A DNA stretch of 64,000 nt, taken from Shinella pollutisoli (GTDB taxonomy: Bacteria > Pseudomonadota > Alphaproteobacteria > Rhizobiales > Rhizobiaceae). The notes beneath the pieces are model-generated. The model made no database searches. It was not told where the DNA came from and saw only the letters and a list, made by a program, of their open reading frames with translations. This document shows positions 1-8,940 of the stretch, one piece after another; positions within the stretch are counted from its first letter, which is position 1, and the number at the start of each line of letters is the position of its first letter. Location of the stretch: the NCBI RefSeq assembly GCF_024609765.1, contig NZ_JANFDG010000007.1:1-64000 (forward strand), written 5' to 3'. The translations under genes and the position numbers were made by a program.

Positions 1-18
1 AACCACCACAATGACAAG

Positions 19-50
19 AGGCCGGAACATCGTAACCGATGTTCCGGCCT
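19..50. terminator. Strong hairpin at left edge, probable terminator
   Basis: A perfect 14-bp inverted repeat (positions 19-32 and 37-50, arm AGGCCGGAACATCG) closes on a TAAC tetraloop. It has no long T run on either side. It probably ends a gene lying to the left of the window, or serves both sides as a bidirectional terminator. Confidence 0.65.
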
Positions 51-62
51 TCCAATGTATAA

Positions 63-82
63 GCCCCGCACGGTGGCGGGGC
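63..82. terminator. Second GC hairpin next to the left-edge terminator
   Basis: Arms GCCCCGC (63-69) and GCGGGGC (76-82) flank a 6-base loop. It follows the larger hairpin at 19-50, so the pair may act together at the end of an upstream transcript. From here to 311 I recognise no gene. Confidence 0.4.
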
Positions 83-311
83 GAAATGGCGTCGCGAAAT
101 AATGCCTGACGAGGTGCGAGGCTATTGGACGTTATGCCATCTCAGTGCGCTCCTCGGCACGAGTTCGCCGGGATGGGGATCGACCGAAGCATGTATTCCC
201 GGATGGCTTTCCCAAGCCGTATCTGCCATGCTCCCAGCCTGATCTCTGTCCGTTCATGGTGTCGGTCGTCCTGACCAGAACGGACCTCCTCTACCATCGA
301 TCCCCCAAATT

Positions 312-1376
312 TTAAGGAGCCGTCCGTTCCCAGTACCATGCGACGTACATGCGTTTCCTGTCGTGCTGCCGGCTCTTCAGGGCGGCGCGGATGAGGCGGA
401 TGTCTTCCCGTTCGCAAGCGGCCCAGACGAAGGTCTCGGCGGTGACGCCGGCGAGCGCCGCCTTCGCCGTCTCGGCGAGGATGTTGCTCGCTCCTGCGGG
501 GTAGGCCTCGCGGTGCAGCCAGCGGACCGTCAGCGTGCCCGCGGTCGCGAGCGGCTGTTCCTCGGCCGCGTCCGCGACCTCGATCAGGGCGTCCATCCGC
601 GTTCCCGCCGGCACCTCCGCGGCGATGCGGGCAATGGCGGGCAGGGCGCTTTCGTCGCCGACGAGGAAGATCGTCTCCGCCTTCGGCAGGCCGCCGCCGC
701 CGGGGCCGAGCAGGGCGACCCTGTCGCCCCGGCGCGCGTCCCTCGCGAAATCGGCGCCGGGGGTCGCGATGCCGGCCGCGGGATGCTGCAGGAAATCGAT
801 CCACAGCTCGCCGCGGGCGATGTCCACCGCGCGGATCGTATAGACACGCACGAGCAGCTCGTCGTCGCCCTCCGGCCAGGCGATGCGGCCGTCCTCGCGC
901 AGCCCCGGCCAGACGGGCGCGTGGCCCTTCGGCGGAACGAGCAGGCGCACATGCATGTCCCCGCCGACGAACGGGGCGACGTCGGCGCAGGAGACGACCA
1001 CGCGCCGCATGTGCGGCGTCACGTCGACGGCGGAGACGACCGTCGCCTCGTGGAGATTGGCGAGCCGTGCCCGCGGGGCGGGCTCCGACCAGGTCAGCTC
1101 GAACGGGTCCTCCCCGGCGAAGTAGAACAGGTGCTCGGCGAGCATCGTCCGGCTCAGCTGCAGCGCCTCCCGGCTCGGGCAGGAGAGGTCGATCAGCAGC
1201 CGGCCGTCCTCGACGCGTATATGCGCGGTGCCGACCTCGCTCTTCAGCGTCGCCGCCGCGCCGGTCCGTTCGACCGCGGCATGCTCGACGAAGTGCTCGC
1301 AGACCTCCCGGAGCATCGCGTCCGCGTGCTTCGGCCGGGCGATGCCGGAGAGCTTGAATTCCGTCACGGTCGTCAT
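312..1376 (-). CDS. Siderophore-interacting protein (NAD(P)H ferric-siderophore reductase)
   Basis: This 354-residue cytoplasmic flavoprotein is expected to reduce the iron of an imported ferric siderophore so that it is released. An N-terminal DUF2218 domain (about residues 5-95) precedes an FAD-binding domain with the VRVYTIR flavin motif (176-182), a GPGGG turn (224-228) and the C-terminal SIP domain beginning LVGDESALPAIAR (238-250). The ATG at 1376 overlaps the stop of the upstream ABC ATPase gene as ATGA, so this is the last gene of the ferric-siderophore operon. The frame stays open further upstream, but that stretch overlaps the ATPase gene and is not protein-like for this family. Family assignment is firm; the siderophore is unknown. 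Confidence 0.9.
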   Translation of the reverse strand: MTTVTEFKLSGIARPKHADAMLREVCEHFVEHAAVERTGAAATLKSEVGTAHIRVEDGRLLIDLSCPSREALQLSRTMLAEHLFYFAGEDPFELTWSEPAPRARLANLHEATVVSAVDVTPHMRRVVVSCADVAPFVGGDMHVRLLVPPKGHAPVWPGLREDGRIAWPEGDDELLVRVYTIRAVDIARGELWIDFLQHPAAGIATPGADFARDARRGDRVALLGPGGGGLPKAETIFLVGDESALPAIARIAAEVPAGTRMDALIEVADAAEEQPLATAGTLTVRWLHREAYPAGASNILAETAKAALAGVTAETFVWAACEREDIRLIRAALKSRQHDRKRMYVAWYWERTAP

Positions 1377-2203
1377 GGCGCGGCCTCGCTTTCTATGGCG
1401 TCGTCGGAGAGCATGCGGTGCCGGCCGATCGGCAGCATGACCGGCCGGCCCGATGTCGGATCGGTGATGATGCGGCTGTCGAGGCCGAAGACCTCCCTCA
1501 CGGTCTCTTCCGTCAGCACGGCATCCGGAGGGCCCGCGACATGCAGCCGTCCGTTCGCCATGGCGACGAGGTGGTCGGCGTAGCGCGCGGCGAGGTTGAG
1601 GTCGTGCAGCACCATGACGATGGTGGTGCCGCGCGTCTGGTTGAGGTCGGTCAGAAGGTCCAGCACCTCGATCTGGTGGTTGATGTCGAGGAAGGTGGTC
1701 GGCTCGTCGAGCAGCAGGACGTCGGTCTGCTGGGCGAGCGCCATGGCGATCCACACCCGCTGGCGCTGGCCGCCGGAAAGCTCGTCGACCGGCCGCTCGG
1801 ACAGGGTGTCGGTCCTGGTCGCCGCCAGCGCCGCGGCGACCGCCTCGTCGTCCGCGCGCGTCCAGCGCGAGAAGACGCCGTGGTGCGGGTGGCGCCCGCG
1901 GCTGACGAGGTCGGCGACGGTGATGCCCTCCGGCGCGATCGGCGATTGCGGGAGCAGGCCGAGCGTGCGTGCGAGCTCCCGCGAGGGCATGGCGTGGATC
2001 GACTTGCCGTCGAGCAGCACGTGGCCCCTGCTGGCGGGCAGGAGGCGCGACATGGTGCGCAGCAGCGTGGACTTGCCGCAGGCATTGGCGCCGACGATCA
2101 CGGTGATCCGGCTCGGCGGCACGGCGAAGTCGAGCCGGTCGAGGACGAGCCTCTCGCCGTAGCCGGCCGAAAGCGCGCTTGCGGTGAGGGTGTGGGACAT
2201 CAT
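1373..2203 (-). CDS. Ferric-siderophore ABC transporter ATP-binding protein (FepC/FhuC type)
   Basis: This 276-residue ATPase powers import of a ferric siderophore through the two FecCD permeases encoded just upstream. Walker A is GANACGKST (38-46), the ABC signature LSGGQRQR is at 142-149, and Walker B VLLLDEPT is at 162-169, all intact. Length is normal for the family. Two ATG codons sit together (2203 and 2200). The first is chosen because it overlaps the permease stop as ATGA, the coupling used throughout this operon. Confidence 0.92.
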   Translation of the reverse strand: MMSHTLTASALSAGYGERLVLDRLDFAVPPSRITVIVGANACGKSTLLRTMSRLLPASRGHVLLDGKSIHAMPSRELARTLGLLPQSPIAPEGITVADLVSRGRHPHHGVFSRWTRADDEAVAAALAATRTDTLSERPVDELSGGQRQRVWIAMALAQQTDVLLLDEPTTFLDINHQIEVLDLLTDLNQTRGTTIVMVLHDLNLAARYADHLVAMANGRLHVAGPPDAVLTEETVREVFGLDSRIITDPTSGRPVMLPIGRHRMLSDDAIESEAAP

Positions 2204-3234
2204 AGCGAACCTCCGGACCGGTTGACGCGCACGATCAGGAAAATCAGATAGGGCGCACCGAGCGCCCCGGTGACGACGCCGACGGGATAGCGGCTCGGCA
2301 GCAGGAACTGGCCGCAGTAATCGCCGACCAGCACGAGTGCCGCGCCCACCAGCGCCGCGGGGACGGGGAGGGAGCCGTTGTTGCCGACGATGCGGGCGGC
2401 AATAGGGCCGGACAGGAAGGCGACGAAGGCGATCGGCCCGCAGATGGCGGTGGCGCTCGCGATCATGCCGACGGCGGCGGCGATGACGAGGACGCGCGTG
2501 CGCCCGACCCGCACGCCGAGCGCTGCGGCTGTGTCGTCGCCGAGCCTCAGCGCCTCGAGGTCGCGGCCGTGGCCGAGCAGCAGGCCGCCGAAGACGGCGA
2601 GCGCGGCAAGCAGCGGCAGCATCGCGCCGAGCTGCGCGCCGTTCACGCTGCCGGTCAGCCAGCGCAGGGCCTCCTGGAGCGTCCAGGCCGGGGCGGTGGA
2701 CAGGATATAGGCGATGACGCTCTCCAGCATGGCGGAGACGCCGATGCCGACGAGGATGAGGCGCGTGCCGGCGACGCCGTTGCGGAAGGAGAGGGCATAG
2801 ACGAGGAGCGCCACCCCGAGCCCGGCGACGACGGCGAGAACCGAGACCGCCGGCCCCTTCAGGCCGAAGACGACGATGGCGATGACTGCTGCGGCGCTGG
2901 CGCCCCAGCTGATGCCGATGATGTCGGGGCTGGCCAGCGGGTTGCGCAGCATGATCTGGAAGGCGACGCCGCCGAGGCCGAAGCTGAGCCCGGCGAGAAT
3001 GGCGAGCAGCGCGCGCGGCAGGCGGAGCTGGCCGACCGTGAAGGCGACGCCCGGCACGTCTTCGCCCAGCAGCGTGCGCAGGATGTCCTGCGGCGGCGTG
3101 AAGGACTGGCCGAGCAGCAGCGTCAGCAGGAAGGTCGCCGCGAGAAGGGCGAGGAGAAGGCCGACGACGAGGCCGCGCCGTCCGGCGCGGCGGCGGCGGC
3201 TCTCGGCGACGGAATCGGTGAGGGCGGCAAGCAT
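2200..3234 (-). CDS. FecCD-family iron-siderophore permease, subunit 2
   Basis: This is a 344-residue polytopic inner-membrane permease of the BtuC/FecCD family. A basic N-terminus (SRRRRAGRR) leads into a long hydrophobic helix, and the conserved block around PLASPDIIGI and the GxxAxxxL helices typical of the family follow. With the neighbouring permease it forms the heterodimeric channel. The ATG at 3234 lies two bases past the upstream permease stop. Its own stop overlaps the ATPase start. The cargo is probably a ferric siderophore, judged from the receptor and reductase beside it. Confidence 0.9.
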   Translation of the reverse strand: MLAALTDSVAESRRRRAGRRGLVVGLLLALLAATFLLTLLLGQSFTPPQDILRTLLGEDVPGVAFTVGQLRLPRALLAILAGLSFGLGGVAFQIMLRNPLASPDIIGISWGASAAAVIAIVVFGLKGPAVSVLAVVAGLGVALLVYALSFRNGVAGTRLILVGIGVSAMLESVIAYILSTAPAWTLQEALRWLTGSVNGAQLGAMLPLLAALAVFGGLLLGHGRDLEALRLGDDTAAALGVRVGRTRVLVIAAAVGMIASATAICGPIAFVAFLSGPIAARIVGNNGSLPVPAALVGAALVLVGDYCGQFLLPSRYPVGVVTGALGAPYLIFLIVRVNRSGGSL

Positions 3235-3236
3235 GG

Positions 3237-4280
3237 TCAGAGGTCCCGCACCCGCTGGCGGCGGACGATCCAGATGAAGAAGGGCGCGCCGATGAAGGCG
3301 GTGACGATGCCGACGTCGAGCTCGGCGGGCCGGGCGATGATGCGCCCGACGATGTCGGCGGCGAGCAGCAGGCCGGCGCCGCCGAGGGCGGAAAAGGGCA
3401 GCAGCCAGCGGTGGTCGCTTCCCGCAAGCAGGCGGCAGAGATGCGGCACGACGAGGCCGACGAAGGCGATGGGGCCGCAGACCGCCGTCGTCGCGCCGCA
3501 CAGGAGAATGGCGGCGAAGGCGGCGATCGCCCGCGTCGCGGCGACATGCTCGCCGAGGCCGGCGGCGAGCTCGTCGCCGAGGGCGAGCGCGTTCAGCTTG
3601 CGGGCGGAGAGGAGCGCGACGACGAAGCCGGCCGCGAGGAACGGCAGGACGGGATGGATCCGCTCGAAGGTCGCTCCGCCGACCCCGCCGACTTGCCAGG
3701 CGCGGATGCCGCCGGCGATGTCGGCGCGCGGCAGGACCACCGCGATGACCAGCGAGGAGAAGGCGATGGAGGTGGCGGCCCCGGCAAGCGCGAGCTTCAG
3801 CGGCGTCGCCCCGCCGCGTCCCAGCGAGCCGATGACGTAGACGAAGGCCGCCGCAGCCCCGGCGCCGAGGATGGCGGTGAAGATGTAGGCATAGGCGGAG
3901 GCGATCTCGAACCAGGCGACGCCGACCACGACGGCAAGCGAGGCGCCCATGTTGACGCCGAGGATGCCGGGATCGGCGAGGGGATTGCGCGTCACGCCCT
4001 GCATGATCGCGCCGGCGAGGCCGAGGGCGCCGCCGGCGAGCAGCGCCAGCAGCGTGCGCGGGATGCGCATGGCGACCGCCGCCTCGGCGATCGTCTCGAT
4101 GCGTCCGCCGAGCGCCGCGAGGATGTCGCCGAGGCCGACGTCGCGCGTGCCGATCGCCACGGAGAGCGCCGCGAGCACGACGAGCGCCGCGGCGAGCAGG
4201 AGCAGCCACAGGGCGGGGAGGCGATGCGCGCGCCCGGCCGGCGGCGGCCGGCGTCCGGCCGTGACGGCCCCGCTCGTCAT
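3237..4280 (-). CDS. FecCD-family iron-siderophore permease, subunit 1
   Basis: This 347-residue integral membrane protein has about nine or ten hydrophobic helices and the family block NPLADPGILGVNMGAS, which corresponds to the PLASPDIIGI block of its partner. It is the first of two permease genes, as in FecC-FecD and FhuB-split systems. Its ATG overlaps the binding-protein stop as ATGA, which implies translational coupling and co-assembly. Confidence 0.9.
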   Translation of the reverse strand: MTSGAVTAGRRPPPAGRAHRLPALWLLLLAAALVVLAALSVAIGTRDVGLGDILAALGGRIETIAEAAVAMRIPRTLLALLAGGALGLAGAIMQGVTRNPLADPGILGVNMGASLAVVVGVAWFEIASAYAYIFTAILGAGAAAAFVYVIGSLGRGGATPLKLALAGAATSIAFSSLVIAVVLPRADIAGGIRAWQVGGVGGATFERIHPVLPFLAAGFVVALLSARKLNALALGDELAAGLGEHVAATRAIAAFAAILLCGATTAVCGPIAFVGLVVPHLCRLLAGSDHRWLLPFSALGGAGLLLAADIVGRIIARPAELDVGIVTAFIGAPFFIWIVRRQRVRDL

Positions 4281-5266
4281 TTCGCCTTCCCGGCCGCTTC
4301 GGCCAGCAGCGCCACGTAGTCCTTCAGCACCCAGGAGATCGAGAGGGGCGTGGGGTTGGCGGCGGTGCCGACGGGATCGCGGCCGAGCATGACGAGGGCG
4401 TCCCTGTTGACGGCGGGCATGCGCGAGAGGAGCAGGTCCGCCTTCACGGCGTCGAGCAGGGGCATGCCGCCATAGGCGACGACGATGTCGACATCGTCGA
4501 AGACGTCGACCCGCTCGGCGCTGACGCTGGCGGCGAACTGCCCGGGCTTCGTCGCCTCGACCACGCTCTTCGGCGAGCGCAGCCCGAGGTCCGTGAAGAA
4601 TTTCACACGGGTGTCGTTCGCGGTGTAGAAGTTGACCGTGCTCAGATTGGTCACGTCGAGATGGGTGACGAAGATCGCCGACTTGCCTCTCAGGATGGGG
4701 TAGCCCGCGACCGTGTCGGCGATCTCCTTCTCGATGCGGGCGATCAGCGCCTCGCCCTCGGCGGCCATGCCGAGCCCGGTGCTGTTGAGGCGGATCATCT
4801 CGCGCCAGTCGGTCGACCAGGCGGATTGCGGATAGGCGACGACGGGGGCGATCTGGCTCAGCGTGTCGTAGTCGGCCTGGCTCAGGCCGGAATAGGCGGC
4901 GAGGATGACGTCCGGCTTCGTGGCGGCGACCGCCTCGAAATCGATGCCGTCGCCCTCGTCGAAGAGCACGGGCGTCCCGCCGCCCAGTTCCTTCAGCTTC
5001 TCGGCCACCCAGGGCAGCAGCCCGTCGCCGTCGTCGTCGCCGAAATTGGCCGCGGCAAATCCGACGGGAACGACGCCGAGCGCCAGCGGAACCTCGTGGT
5101 TGGCCCAGGCGACGGTCGCCACGCGCTGCGGCTTCCTCGCGATCGTCGTCGTGCCGAAGGCGTGTTCTATGACGACGGGATAGGAGCCGTCGGCGGCCCG
5201 GGCGCCGGCGGCCATCCAGAGGCAGGCCGTCAGCAGGATCAGGGACAAGCGGATAAGCCGCGGCAT
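4277..5266 (-). CDS. Periplasmic ferric-siderophore-binding protein (FecB/FepB type)
   Basis: This is a 329-residue substrate-binding protein of the helical-backbone class III fold (PF01497). Residues near 30-60 hold the typical segment HAFGTTTIARKPQRVATVAW, followed by DFEAVAATKPDVILA. The N-terminus is an export signal. It can be read as a type I signal cut after ARA at about residue 24, or as a lipoprotein signal with lipobox LTAC (Cys15). The ATG at 5266 is preceded by GGAGGG at good spacing, and the open frame further upstream is not signal-like. It is the first gene of the five-gene uptake operon, divergent from the receptor gene. Confidence 0.9.
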   Translation of the reverse strand: MPRLIRLSLILLTACLWMAAGARAADGSYPVVIEHAFGTTTIARKPQRVATVAWANHEVPLALGVVPVGFAAANFGDDDGDGLLPWVAEKLKELGGGTPVLFDEGDGIDFEAVAATKPDVILAAYSGLSQADYDTLSQIAPVVAYPQSAWSTDWREMIRLNSTGLGMAAEGEALIARIEKEIADTVAGYPILRGKSAIFVTHLDVTNLSTVNFYTANDTRVKFFTDLGLRSPKSVVEATKPGQFAASVSAERVDVFDDVDIVVAYGGMPLLDAVKADLLLSRMPAVNRDALVMLGRDPVGTAANPTPLSISWVLKDYVALLAEAAGKAK

Positions 5267-5376
5267 CGGCGAAACCCTCCAGGCGATTAAAAGTGGAGTT
5301 TCCGTTTCAGGTTCATGGGGCAGCGTCAAGGCGAATGCGGGCGTTGCCGCGCGGAGCCTGCGAAGTTTCCGTGGGT

Positions 5377-5406
5377 TTGTACAAAACCGCGGAAATCTAC
5401 AATACT
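5377..5406 (+). promoter_or_regulatory. Candidate promoter for the TonB receptor gene
   Basis: TTGTAC (5377-5382) and AATACT (5401-5406) are 18 bases apart, a plausible -35/-10 pair reading toward the receptor. The leader to the chosen ATG would be about 160 bases. This is inferred from sequence only. Confidence 0.3.
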
Positions 5407-5408
5407 GG

Positions 5409-5427
5409 ATAATTGATCTCAAGTTAT
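5409..5427. promoter_or_regulatory. Candidate regulator-binding dyad between siderophore genes
   Basis: ATAATTGATCTCAAGTTAT contains TTGA-TC-TCAA with outer ATAA/TTAT, an imperfect dyad with a one-base offset. It lies just downstream of the candidate promoter, where a bound protein (for example the AraC-family product of 7743-8618) could affect both divergent transcripts. The binding protein is a guess. Confidence 0.3.
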
Positions 5428-5570
5428 TGCCGCCTCAGGGGACATCGCGCATCGCCGCCGCTGACCCGGCAGGGTAGGGATGCGGCGGGCCTTTGTGTTC
5501 CGGACCGGCATCGGCATGCGTGGGGCTTGCCGGCCGCCGGTGCGCGCAACTTCGAATTCGGGACTCGACG

Positions 5571-7697
5571 ATGGACATGATGAAAGCAGGCAACCGGCAA
5601 TCCTCCAGCCGCTACAGGACGATGGTTCTCCTCGGCTGCACGGCCCTCGTCGCGCTGACGCCGGTGGCCGTTCTGGCGCAGCAGGCGGAGGTGGGCTCGG
5701 CGACGGTGCTGGAGACCATCACCGTCGACGGCAACGGCACGGCGACGGGCGGGGACTCGGATTCGACGTCCATCGTCGCGCGCAGGACCACGGGCGGCGG
5801 CAAGATGGCGACGGACATCCTCACGACGCCCGCCACGGTGTCCGTCATCACGGCCAAGGAGATCGAGCAGCGCGGCGCGACGAATGTCGAGGAGGTGCTG
5901 AACTACACCGCCGGCGTGACGACCGACTTCTACGGCTCGGACGACCGCTACGACTATTTCAAGATCCGCGGCTTCGACGCCTACATGTATCGCGACGGCC
6001 TGACCATCGGCGCGCCCTTCGGCGGCATCCGCGAGGAGCCCTATGCGTTCGAGCGGGTCGAGGTGCTGAAGGGGGCCAATTCCACGTCCTTCGGCGTGTC
6101 CGATCCGGGCGGCTCGGTCAACTACGTGACGAAGCTGCCGAAGAGCGAGCGGTTCGGCGAGGTCTACGTCACCGGCGGTTCGTTCAGCCACAAGGAGACG
6201 GGCTTCGACTTCGGCGACAACCTCACCGCGGACGACACGCTTTCCTACCGCATCACCGGCAAGATACAGGATGCCGACAAGGAATACGATTTCTCGCGCG
6301 ACGACGAGAAGTTCATCATGGGCGGCCTGACGTGGCGCCCCACCGACGCGACGAGCCTTTCCATCGTCTACGACCATCTCAACCGCGACAGCGTGCCGGG
6401 CGGCGGCGGCCATCCGGTGGGCTACGATCTCGACCGCAGCCTGTTCCTCGGCGAGCCCGGCTACAATTACGACGTCACCAACCGCAACACCGTCAGCGTC
6501 CTGTTCGACCACGACTTCGGCTCCGGCCTGACGTTCCACACGAATGCGCGCTACAGCAAGTCCAATACCGGCTTCGGCTACGCCTATGTCTACGAGCCGG
6601 TGGACAACGGCGACACCATCGCCGACCGCTATTTCTTCGGCAATGCGGGTTCGGACAGCGAGTTCATCATCGACACGCATGTCGAGTACGCGGCGAGCCT
6701 GGGTTCGGTCGACACGCGCACGCTGGTCGGCGCGGAGTTCAGCCGGCGCAGCGGCGACAACGACCTCTATTATGCGCCCGCGGCCGGGATCGACTGGACG
6801 AACCCGATCTACAGCGGCGGGCCGGTCTATGCCGGGCCCTACAGCAGCACGCGCAGCAAGCGGACCACGACGGCGCTCTACCTCCAGGAGGAGCTGACCA
6901 TCGACCGGCTGACCGCGTCGTTCGGCCTGCGCAACGACTGGATCGACGCCGAGGAGCACGACAAGCTCACCGGGCTCGACAGCGAGGGCGACTTCAGCGA
7001 GCTGACGTCGCGGGTCGGCCTGTCCTACAAGGTGACGGACGAGCTTGCGCCCTTCGTGAGCTACGCGCAATCCGTCGCCCCGCCGCAGGTCGGCACGGAG
7101 CCGGAGCGCGGCGAGCAGTACGAGGCCGGCGTCAAGTACCAGCCGGCGGGCTTCCCGGCGCTCATCACCGCGTCCATCTTCGACCTGACGAAGAGCAACG
7201 TGACCGTCACAGAGGCCGGCACGCCGCCGGTGCGCTCGACGATCGGCGAGGTGCGGGTGCGCGGCTTCGAGGTGGAGGCGAAGGCGGAGCTGACGAGCGA
7301 CTGGAGCCTCACGGCGGCCTATGCCTATCTCGACTCCAAGATCGTCGAGGACGGAAACGGGACCAACGAGGGCAACCGCTTCGCCATGGTGCCGGAGCAC
7401 ATGGCGTCGCTGTGGCTCAACTACACGCTCGAAGGCGACGGCCGCCGCGGCGACATGACCTTCGGCGCCGGCGCGCGCTACAAGGGATCCTACTATCTCA
7501 ACGACGCGAACACGGCCATGGCCGACAGCAGCGTCGTCTTCGACGCCGCCTTCACGTACAAGGTCGCCGAGAACACCTCGTTCCAGCTGAACGTCACCAA
7601 CATATTCGACGAGAAGCATGTCGCGAACGGCGGCTTCGGGGCGGACTGGTACAATCCGGGCCGCGCGATCTACGCGACCATCCGCCAGACCTGGTGA
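5571..7697 (+). CDS. TonB-dependent siderophore receptor
   Basis: This 708-residue outer-membrane ferric-siderophore receptor is energised by TonB. A signal peptide covers about residues 1-36, ending in VLA-QQ. A TonB-box-like ETITVDG follows, then the plug domain with TPATVSVITAKEIEQRGATN and the beta-barrel. The chain ends in IRQTW, an aromatic C-terminus typical of these barrels. The ATG at 5571 (MDMM) gives a normal signal; the longer in-frame start at 5493 adds a non-signal extension. No strong ribosome-binding site precedes it. It is divergent from the ABC uptake operon and convergent with the AraC regulator. Which siderophore it takes cannot be told from sequence. Confidence 0.92.
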   Translation: MDMMKAGNRQSSSRYRTMVLLGCTALVALTPVAVLAQQAEVGSATVLETITVDGNGTATGGDSDSTSIVARRTTGGGKMATDILTTPATVSVITAKEIEQRGATNVEEVLNYTAGVTTDFYGSDDRYDYFKIRGFDAYMYRDGLTIGAPFGGIREEPYAFERVEVLKGANSTSFGVSDPGGSVNYVTKLPKSERFGEVYVTGGSFSHKETGFDFGDNLTADDTLSYRITGKIQDADKEYDFSRDDEKFIMGGLTWRPTDATSLSIVYDHLNRDSVPGGGGHPVGYDLDRSLFLGEPGYNYDVTNRNTVSVLFDHDFGSGLTFHTNARYSKSNTGFGYAYVYEPVDNGDTIADRYFFGNAGSDSEFIIDTHVEYAASLGSVDTRTLVGAEFSRRSGDNDLYYAPAAGIDWTNPIYSGGPVYAGPYSSTRSKRTTTALYLQEELTIDRLTASFGLRNDWIDAEEHDKLTGLDSEGDFSELTSRVGLSYKVTDELAPFVSYAQSVAPPQVGTEPERGEQYEAGVKYQPAGFPALITASIFDLTKSNVTVTEAGTPPVRSTIGEVRVRGFEVEAKAELTSDWSLTAAYAYLDSKIVEDGNGTNEGNRFAMVPEHMASLWLNYTLEGDGRRGDMTFGAGARYKGSYYLNDANTAMADSSVVFDAAFTYKVAENTSFQLNVTNIFDEKHVANGGFGADWYNPGRAIYATIRQTW

Positions 7698-7742
7698 CGG
7701 GTGCGCCCATCCGGACCGTGGCCGGATGGGACCGCTTCCGCG

Positions 7743-8618
7743 TCAGGAAGCCTGCCGCATCCGCCGCCAGGCGGCGGGTGTGCCTCCGACGATCTGCCGG
7801 AAGGCCTTCGTCAGGTGCGCCTGGTCGGAAAAGCCGAGCTGGGCGGCGATGTCGGCGATGGTCAGCTCGCTTTCCAGAAGCAGTTGCTGCGCCCTGTCGA
7901 TGCGCTTGCCGAGCTGCCATTGCAGCGGCGTCTTGCCGGTCGTCTGCTTGAAGACGTTGGCGAACCAGCTTTCGGAGAGGCCCACGGTTTCCGCCATGTC
8001 GGCGACGCTCAGGCGGCCGTCGCTGCAGGCGCCGAGGCGCGAGACCAGCTTGTTCATCTGCGCCTGCGTGAGCCGGCCGTTGACGTGCTCGGCGCCGTGG
8101 TCGGGAATGTCGAGCAGGCCGGCGACGATGCTCGCCACGAGGCTTTCGGCATAGACCGCATGTTTCGTCGGGTTCGACACCTCGTCGACGAGCAGGCCGG
8201 CCAGGGCCTCGATTGCGCCGACGTCCTGGATCTCCACCGGCCGGCGCAGGGCCGCCAGCGCCGCCGACGCGCCGACGGAGGGGGAGAGGAACCGCAGCAG
8301 GCGGTCCCTGTGGATATGCAGGTCGAGATGGGAGAAGCGGTGCGCGGACGTGAAGCCGGTCCACAGCGGCACGCCGGCCGGCACGTATATGGCCCGCATC
8401 ATCGGGCGGGAATGCACGCCGATGCCGCCTTCGCGGTTCGTCATCTGGATGAAGGGCGAGACGTCGTTGAAGAAGATCACGATGCGCGGATCGGGCGACA
8501 GGTAATAGCCTTTGGCGCCCGCCTGGCCTTCCGCATCCCAGAATACGCCCACCAGGCCGTCCATGCTGCGCCATCTGACCGGCGCGAGCACCTTGATGCC
8601 TTCCGTATAGCAGGTCAT
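7743..8618 (-). CDS. AraC-family transcriptional regulator
   Basis: This is a 291-residue regulator with the usual pair of C-terminal helix-turn-helix motifs (roughly residues 190-290; recognition segments LSVADMAETVGLSESWFANVFK and LTIADIAAQLGFSDQAHLTKAFR, each shown here only in part by family pattern). The N-terminal half is a ligand or sensor domain with no recognised signature. The position beside the receptor suggests control of the siderophore locus, as with PchR/RhrA-type activators. The start is uncertain: ATG 8618 is used, but an in-frame GTG six codons upstream is also possible. Confidence 0.82.
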   Translation of the reverse strand: MTCYTEGIKVLAPVRWRSMDGLVGVFWDAEGQAGAKGYYLSPDPRIVIFFNDVSPFIQMTNREGGIGVHSRPMMRAIYVPAGVPLWTGFTSAHRFSHLDLHIHRDRLLRFLSPSVGASAALAALRRPVEIQDVGAIEALAGLLVDEVSNPTKHAVYAESLVASIVAGLLDIPDHGAEHVNGRLTQAQMNKLVSRLGACSDGRLSVADMAETVGLSESWFANVFKQTTGKTPLQWQLGKRIDRAQQLLLESELTIADIAAQLGFSDQAHLTKAFRQIVGGTPAAWRRMRQAS

Positions 8619-8940
8619 TGAGTGCAGATACGTCACCGCCCGAAGTGGCTCCCGTCTTTTGGCAATCCCGGCATATCTTTTCCGCTGGCATCCCGAACGA
8701 TGCAAGACCCTGCGAAAGCTCCCGGCTGCAGACGACAGCCGCGCAAGGTCCGGACGTCGGTTTTAAGATGACAAAAAATATCATGTTTTTCCGACGAGGC
8801 AAGGGATGCCGCGTGAACACGCCGAAAATGTGCCTTGGGAGGCCGGTTCGCCGAGATTCACGTGGAGGGAATGCCGCCGTCCGATAGGGGCGCAGGCGGA
8901 TGGGGCCGCGACCGCTACCGGACGACTCGTCCGCGACCGG
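8619..8940. other. Intergenic region upstream of the AraC gene
   Basis: This 322-base stretch separates the AraC start from the stop of the sugar ABC permease, both on the minus strand. I see no convincing gene. The AT-rich patch at 8760-8790 contains the candidate iron box listed separately. Confidence 0.45.
8769..8783. promoter_or_regulatory. Candidate iron-responsive operator (TGA-N9-TCA)
   Basis: TGACAAAAAATATCA matches the TGA-N9-TCA pattern described for RirA boxes in rhizobia. It lies about 150 bases upstream of the AraC start in an AT-rich patch. The motif carries little information, so a chance match is quite possible. Confidence 0.35.

Larger units (their letters stand above)
5267..5570. 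other. Divergent control region of the siderophore operon and receptor
   Basis: About 300 bases lie between the divergent binding-protein and TonB-receptor starts. No gene fits. It is more AT-rich near 5375-5430, where a promoter-like pair and a dyad are listed separately. No copy of the rhizobial TGA-N9-TCA iron box was found in it by eye. Confidence 0.5.

Noticed and set aside
5424-7951. Open frames of 731 (minus) and 823 (plus) codons over the TonB receptor
   Set aside because: Both are out-of-frame images of the receptor gene, without signal peptide, plug or barrel features. The receptor frame has all of these.
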